Positions 59,941 to 64,000 of a stretch of DNA of 64,000 bases are shown here, one piece after another. The position numbers and the translations under genes were made by a program. How positions within the stretch are numbered: the first letter of the stretch is position 1; every line of letters starts with the position of its first letter. The stretch comes from Nocardioides sp. 503 (GTDB taxonomy: Bacteria; Actinomycetota; Actinomycetes; Propionibacteriales; Nocardioidaceae): positions 1 to 64,000 of the forward strand of contig NZ_SPUI01000012.1 in assembly GCF_004522095.1 (NCBI RefSeq), given 5' to 3'. The notes beneath the pieces are model-generated. The model had not been told where the DNA came from, made no database searches, and saw only the letters and a program-made list of their open reading frames with translations.

Positions 59941-62900
59941 TCAGTTCGTCTGGTAGCGGTAGACGACGTCCACCCAGTAGTTGCTGCCGCCGCCCGAGGT
60001 CCCGTTCGGGAAGCCGCCACCGGCGCCGTAGCGGTAGCGCCCGTTGGCGGCTGTCGCCGACAGCGGGCCGACGCTGACCGGCGCCGTGAAGAAGCCGGGC
60101 GTGATCGCGAAGACCCCGGTCGGCGAGTAGTAGGACACGACGTAGGTCTGGCCCGCCGTCAGGCTCAGCGGGGTCGCCAGACCGGCGCTCTGCCACCCGG
60201 ACGCGCTCTCGCCGGTGAAGGTGACCGTCGCCAGCCGGGTGCCGCTGGTGCTCCAGATCGACCCCGTGTGCGTGCCCGTGTTGGAGGTCCCCTTGTAGAA
60301 GCGGATGCCGGTGACGGCGCCGCTCGCGGACGGGGTGAACGCCATGCCCAGCTCGATCGGCTGGCCGTCGCTCACCGCGGGGCTCGCGGGGACCTGACCG
60401 TCCAGCAGGGACGCGAACGCCGTCGCCCCGGCCTCGGTGCGGAACGTCCAGGTCTGCGTCCCGAGCGCGGCACCCTCGGTCGACACGATGCCGGTGAGGG
60501 TCACCGTGACGTCGCTCGAGGCCGGCAGCGTGCCGCTGGGGGTGAACGTCATCGTCTGACCGTTGGCGGACAGCTGAGCAGAGCCGGCGACGGGGGTCGA
60601 CCCCGCTGCGACGGTCATGGTCCCTCCAGGCTCCACCGGAGCGGTGAAGGCGACGGCCGGCTTCGCCGTGCGCGGCACGTCGTCGGCCCCGGGTGCAGGC
60701 GCCCGCGAGGCGATGCCCACGGTCGGGGCGTCGGGCTTGAGCTGGACGTCCACGAAGTAGTTCGTCGAGGCCCACGAGCTGGTCGGGAACCCACCCCCGG
60801 CGCCGTACAGGTAGCGGCCGTTGCTCCCCGCGGGGGCCGTCAGGGCTCCGTTGGTCCACGGACTCGCGAAGAACCCGGGGGTGAAGGCGTAGTGGCCCTG
60901 AGGCGCGTAGTAGGACACCAGGTAGGACGTGCCGGCCGTCACCTGCACCGGCGAGGACAGCGTGGCCGTCTGCCACCCGCTCGCCGTCTCGTCGGCGAAC
61001 GTCACGGTGGCGAGCCGGTCACCCGCGGCACTCCACAGGGACCCGGTGTGGGTGCCGCCGTTGCCGGCCCCCTTGAAGAACCGGATGGCGGTCACCTGGC
61101 CGTTCTTGGTGGGCCGGAACAGCGTGCCGAGCTCGACCGGCGAGGACTCGTTCGCCGACGGGGTGTCCGGCACGACGTCGCTGAACAGGGTCTGGGCGTC
61201 GGCGGAGTCGGGTCCTCTCGTGCGGAACGTCCAGGTCTGGGTGGCGAGCGCGGCCCCCTCGACCGACGTCACGCCCGACAGGACGACGCGGACGTCGGTG
61301 TCGGCCGGCAGAGGTGAGGAGGGCGTGAACGTCAGGGTCATGGAGTCGGGGGAGCGCGTCACCGCTCCCGCGACCGGGGTGAGCCCCGCCCCCGTCACCT
61401 GGCTCACCTGCACCGAGTAGCCGGTCGGCTGGACCGGGTCCGTGAACGACACCTTGACCGGCGCCGTGCGGGGCACCGAGAGCGCTCCGGGCGCAGGGTC
61501 CTGGCCGGCGACGCCGATCGCCGGGGCACCGCGCTCGAAGAGCACGTCCACGTGGTAGTTCGACGCCGACGGTGAGCCCGGGAACCCGGCACCGTAGGTG
61601 TAGGACCCCGAGTCCCTCAGGACGTGGAGCGGGGCGCGGTTGAGGTCGGTCCCGCCGAAGGCGTTGAGGTCGGCCGACCAGCGGCCCACCGGCGCGCGGT
61701 ACGACGCGACGTACTGGGTGTTCTTGGCGATCGGGACCGGCTCGGCGAAGGTCAGCGTCTGCCAGCCGGCCGTCGACTCACCGGTGAACGTGCCCTGCGC
61801 GAGCTGGGTCCCGCCGGCCGTCCAGAGGGCGCCCGTGTGGGTGCCGGTGTTGTTGACGCCCTTGTAGAAGCGGATGCCGGTGACCGATCCCGCCTTGTCG
61901 GAGGTGAACCGCACGCCGAGCGTGACCGGGCCCGGATCGTCGGACTCCAGCAGGCTCGGGACCTTGGACTCGTCGAACAGGGTGCAGGGGCACACGCCGG
62001 GAGCGCTCGCGGGCTTCGCGGTGGTGAAGGTCCAGGACCCGCCGGACGAGACCTGGTTGCCCCCGGGGTCGGTCGCGCTCACGGTCGCGGTGTGCCGGAC
62101 GAAGCCGGCGAGCGGGGAGGTCGGGGTGAAGGTCCCGGTCCGGGTGCTGCTGTCGTAGGAGGTCGTGCCGGGCACGGAGCCGTTGGCGGCGTCCTTGAGG
62201 GTGAGCGCGACGCTGCTCGCCGTGACGGTCTTGTTGAGCTTGACCGAGACCGTCGTGGACGACGGCACGCTGGTGGAGCCCGCGATCGGCCACGGATCCG
62301 TCGCGGCCAGGGGCGAGTCGTCGACCGAGGTGAACATCGCGTCCACGAAGTAGTTCGCCTGGCGCGCGCTGTTGACCGGGAACCGGTCCGCGACCGCGTA
62401 GACGCCGGCCGGGACGGAGCCGAAGCCGCCGTCGACCTTCAGCGGCACGGTGTCGACGCCCTTCGCCGCGAAGGCCCACGGCTCCACGCTGAAGTGGCCC
62501 TGGGGTGCGGTGTAGGAGGCGACGTACGTCTGGCCGGCGGTGACCGGGACGGGGGTCGCGAACCGCACGGTCTGCCAGCCCGTGGCGGTCTCCTCGGTGA
62601 ACGTCGCCCGGGCGAGCCGCTCACCACCGGTGCTCCACAGCGAGCCCACGTGCGTCCCGCCGTTGCCGGCGCCCTTGTAGAAGCGCACCCCGGAGACGAA
62701 CCCGTCCGCGGTGGGTCGGAACCGCAGACCCAGCTCCACCGACGCCGCGTCGTCGACGGCAGCGACGGCGGGCACCGTGGACCCGAACACCCCGCACGGG
62801 CAGGTGACGGTGACGTCGCGGGTCACGGTCGTGCCGATGTTGGCGCTGTCGTCGATGGCGCGGACGCGCAGCCCGGTGGCTCCCATGCCCGACTGCGAGA

Positions 62901-64000
62901 AGGAGTAGGACCAGCTCGTCGTGCCGGTCGCCGGGTGCCAGGTCGCCCCGGAGTCCGTCGACACCTCGACCCCGGCCACCCGGCCACCGCCGGTGTCGGT
63001 CGCGGTCCCGGTGACCGTCGTCTGCGTCCCGTGCGCGATGCTCGCGCCGCTCGCCGGTGCGGCGACCGCGACGGTCGGTCCGACGAGGTCGGTCGACTTG
63101 GTCGCCAGGGTGAGCGTGCTGTCGAGCGTGGTCGGCTGGGCGCTCATGTCGGCCAGCAGGTTGACCTGGGCCTGCTGCATCCGGCGGTCCGCAGGCTCGG
63201 GGGCGTAGGGGGAGTCGTGCTCGGCGTCCAGCCCCCAGCTCCACTGGATGCTGCCGGCGCTGAACACGAGCGCCTTGCTGGGAGCCCGGTACATCGTGAC
63301 GTGGTGCGTCGTCGTCCCGACCGCGGTCGTGTTGCCGAAGTCCTGCAGGTACTCCGGCGAGTGGCCCGTCGTCGTCGACAGCCGGATCAGCCCGGGTGGC
63401 CGCTCACCGTTGTCCACGTCCTCGTTGGACTCGTAGCCCACGGTGTGGGGCGCGAGAGCCGCCGAGCCGGACGTCATCGAGGTCAGGGTGGTGCCTCGCC
63501 ACAGCCGCATCTTGCCCTCGGCGGCGCTCACGGTGACAGGCAGGTCCGTGAAGTTCGACATGTAGATCGTCCCGGTCACCGCGTTCTCGGGACGCCCGGC
63601 TCCCGCGCTCTTGGGCGCGTAGCGCGGGTCGCGCCAGGTGCCGGTCCACTCGCTCGCGGGGTCGATCTTGGCCTTCTCCCACGTCTCCTTGTAGGACACC
63701 AGGGTGCGGTAGGCCGTGTGGCCGGCGTCGGCCGACGGCTCGTAGCGGGTGCGCCAGTACATCTCGTTGCCGCTCAGGAACATCAGGTTCACGCCGGCGT
63801 CGCGCGCCGCCTCGACGTTGGCGCGCTGCGCGCCGCTCCAGTACTCGTCGTGGCCGACGGACAGGAAGGTCTTGTGGTTGAGCAGCAGTGACCCGGAGCG
63901 AGCGGTGTCGACACCGGCCAGGTAGCTGACGTCGTAGCCGTTCCTCTCCAGGAAGCGGACCATCGGGTACTCGGCCGAGAAGAAGAAGTCGTGGTTGGTG
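59941..64000 (-). CDS. Large secreted DUF4082/Ig-like repeat protein with DMFase-beta-like domain (5' end outside window)
   Basis: At least 1352 residues are visible, and the reading frame is open at the right edge (FFFSAEYP precedes the first internal ATG), so the N terminus is missing. The N-terminal part resembles the C-terminal domain of the N,N-dimethylformamidase beta subunit (SVGHDEYWSGAQRANVEAARDAGVNLMFLSGNEMYW). An Ig-like domain follows. Four DUF4082 domains lie near 62780-62330, 62000-61530, 61190-60740 and 60410-59955, separated by three Big_5-type Ig domains (ending WTFTTA or WTFRT). Each DUF4082 has a VRFYKG-type and a YFVDV-type block. It is probably extracellular and glycan-binding. 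No sorting motif ends the protein. Confidence 0.88.
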   Translation of the reverse strand, partial: TNHDFFFSAEYPMVRFLERNGYDVSYLAGVDTARSGSLLLNHKTFLSVGHDEYWSGAQRANVEAARDAGVNLMFLSGNEMYWRTRYEPSADAGHTAYRTLVSYKETWEKAKIDPASEWTGTWRDPRYAPKSAGAGRPENAVTGTIYMSNFTDLPVTVSAAEGKMRLWRGTTLTSMTSGSAALAPHTVGYESNEDVDNGERPPGLIRLSTTTGHSPEYLQDFGNTTAVGTTTHHVTMYRAPSKALVFSAGSIQWSWGLDAEHDSPYAPEPADRRMQQAQVNLLADMSAQPTTLDSTLTLATKSTDLVGPTVAVAAPASGASIAHGTQTTVTGTATDTGGGRVAGVEVSTDSGATWHPATGTTSWSYSFSQSGMGATGLRVRAIDDSANIGTTVTRDVTVTCPCGVFGSTVPAVAAVDDAASVELGLRFRPTADGFVSGVRFYKGAGNGGTHVGSLWSTGGERLARATFTEETATGWQTVRFATPVPVTAGQTYVASYTAPQGHFSVEPWAFAAKGVDTVPLKVDGGFGSVPAGVYAVADRFPVNSARQANYFVDAMFTSVDDSPLAATDPWPIAGSTSVPSSTTVSVKLNKTVTASSVALTLKDAANGSVPGTTSYDSSTRTGTFTPTSPLAGFVRHTATVSATDPGGNQVSSGGSWTFTTAKPASAPGVCPCTLFDESKVPSLLESDDPGPVTLGVRFTSDKAGSVTGIRFYKGVNNTGTHTGALWTAGGTQLAQGTFTGESTAGWQTLTFAEPVPIAKNTQYVASYRAPVGRWSADLNAFGGTDLNRAPLHVLRDSGSYTYGAGFPGSPSASNYHVDVLFERGAPAIGVAGQDPAPGALSVPRTAPVKVSFTDPVQPTGYSVQVSQVTGAGLTPVAGAVTRSPDSMTLTFTPSSPLPADTDVRVVLSGVTSVEGAALATQTWTFRTRGPDSADAQTLFSDVVPDTPSANESSPVELGTLFRPTKNGQVTAIRFFKGAGNGGTHTGSLWSAAGDRLATVTFADETASGWQTATLSSPVQVTAGTSYLVSYYAPQGHYAFTPGFFASPWTNGALTAPAGSNGRYLYGAGGGFPTSSWASTNYFVDVQLKPDAPTVGIASRAPAPGADDVPRTAKPAVAFTAPVEPGGTMTVAAGSTPVAGSAQLSANGQTMTFTPSGTLPASSDVTVTLTGIVSTEGAALGTQTWTFRTEAGATAFASLLDGQVPASPAVSDGQPIELGMAFTPSASGAVTGIRFYKGTSNTGTHTGSIWSTSGTRLATVTFTGESASGWQSAGLATPLSLTAGQTYVVSYYSPTGVFAITPGFFTAPVSVGPLSATAANGRYRYGAGGGFPNGTSGGGSNYWVDVVYRYQTN

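Noticed and set aside
61624-63891. 755-codon plus-strand frame opposite the DUF4082 protein
   Set aside because: Gly/Arg/Asp-rich repetitive shadow; the minus strand has clear domains throughout.

Overview
The window looks like a chromosomal segment of a high-GC actinobacterium, most likely Nocardioides or a close relative in the Nocardioidaceae. This is inferred from the very high third-position GC, many GTG starts, frequent -10 boxes of the form TAnnnT placed 6-8 bases before start codons (leaderless genes), and gene order. No database search was run.

Layout. Positions 1-340 hold the 3' end of a 23S rRNA gene, a spacer, 5S rRNA and a terminator. Positions 474-27,221 are a conserved housekeeping block whose order closely follows the Mycobacterium tuberculosis Rv1692-Rv1713 region: HAD phosphatase, small acidic protein, tlyA, nadK, recN, pyrG, Nudix hydrolase and xerD, then parA, a small ribbon-helix-helix gene, scpA, scpB and rluB, then aroH, tyrA, cmk, plsC-like and der. 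Inserted into it are pepN, ald, a DUF3516 helicase, a divergent MerR/SDR pair, an AraC-type regulator and a VOC protein. Most neighbours overlap by 4 bp (GTGA or ATGA), so translation is probably coupled. Positions 27,222-33,933 form an accessory stretch: a secreted protein, tRNA-Pro(GGG), a membrane protein, a two-gene set with a WXG motif whose second member is frameshifted, two tandem GAF-ANTAR regulators, a tiny membrane protein, and a 117-bp relic copy of part of the first gene of the WXG pair.

Positions 33,934-64,000 are a large surface-polysaccharide region. A seven-gene plus-strand operon (33,934-41,395) carries an MFS transporter, a beta-propeller protein, a toroid-like protein and WecG/TagA, WecC and WecB homologues, so it should make and transfer a UDP-ManNAcA-type sugar. 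A minus-strand set (46,667-42,739) encodes an FkbM methyltransferase, two kinase-less Wzz-like proteins and a Wzy/ligase-type polymerase. A nine-gene minus-strand operon (59,800-50,624) encodes an epimerase, an RmlC-like epimerase, two DegT aminotransferases, a Gfo/Idh/MocA oxidoreductase, a PglD-like acetyltransferase, two glycosyltransferases and a Wzx-type flippase; together these would build, flip and extend an amino-sugar-containing repeat unit. Two secreted right-handed beta-helix paralogues, an acyltransferase and a very large secreted DUF4082 repeat protein (running off the right edge) complete the locus. No priming phosphoglycosyltransferase was recognised.

The points most worth a second look are: a ribbon-helix-helix protein wedged between ParA and the condensin subunits ScpAB; CCCC-N6-GGGG-type palindromes placed at three promoters of the polysaccharide region; two divergent promoters whose -10 boxes share one TA step; upstream TAG stop codons that double as the TA of the next gene's -10; and the relic duplication linked to the WXG pair. 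No CRISPR array, insertion sequence or prophage was seen.
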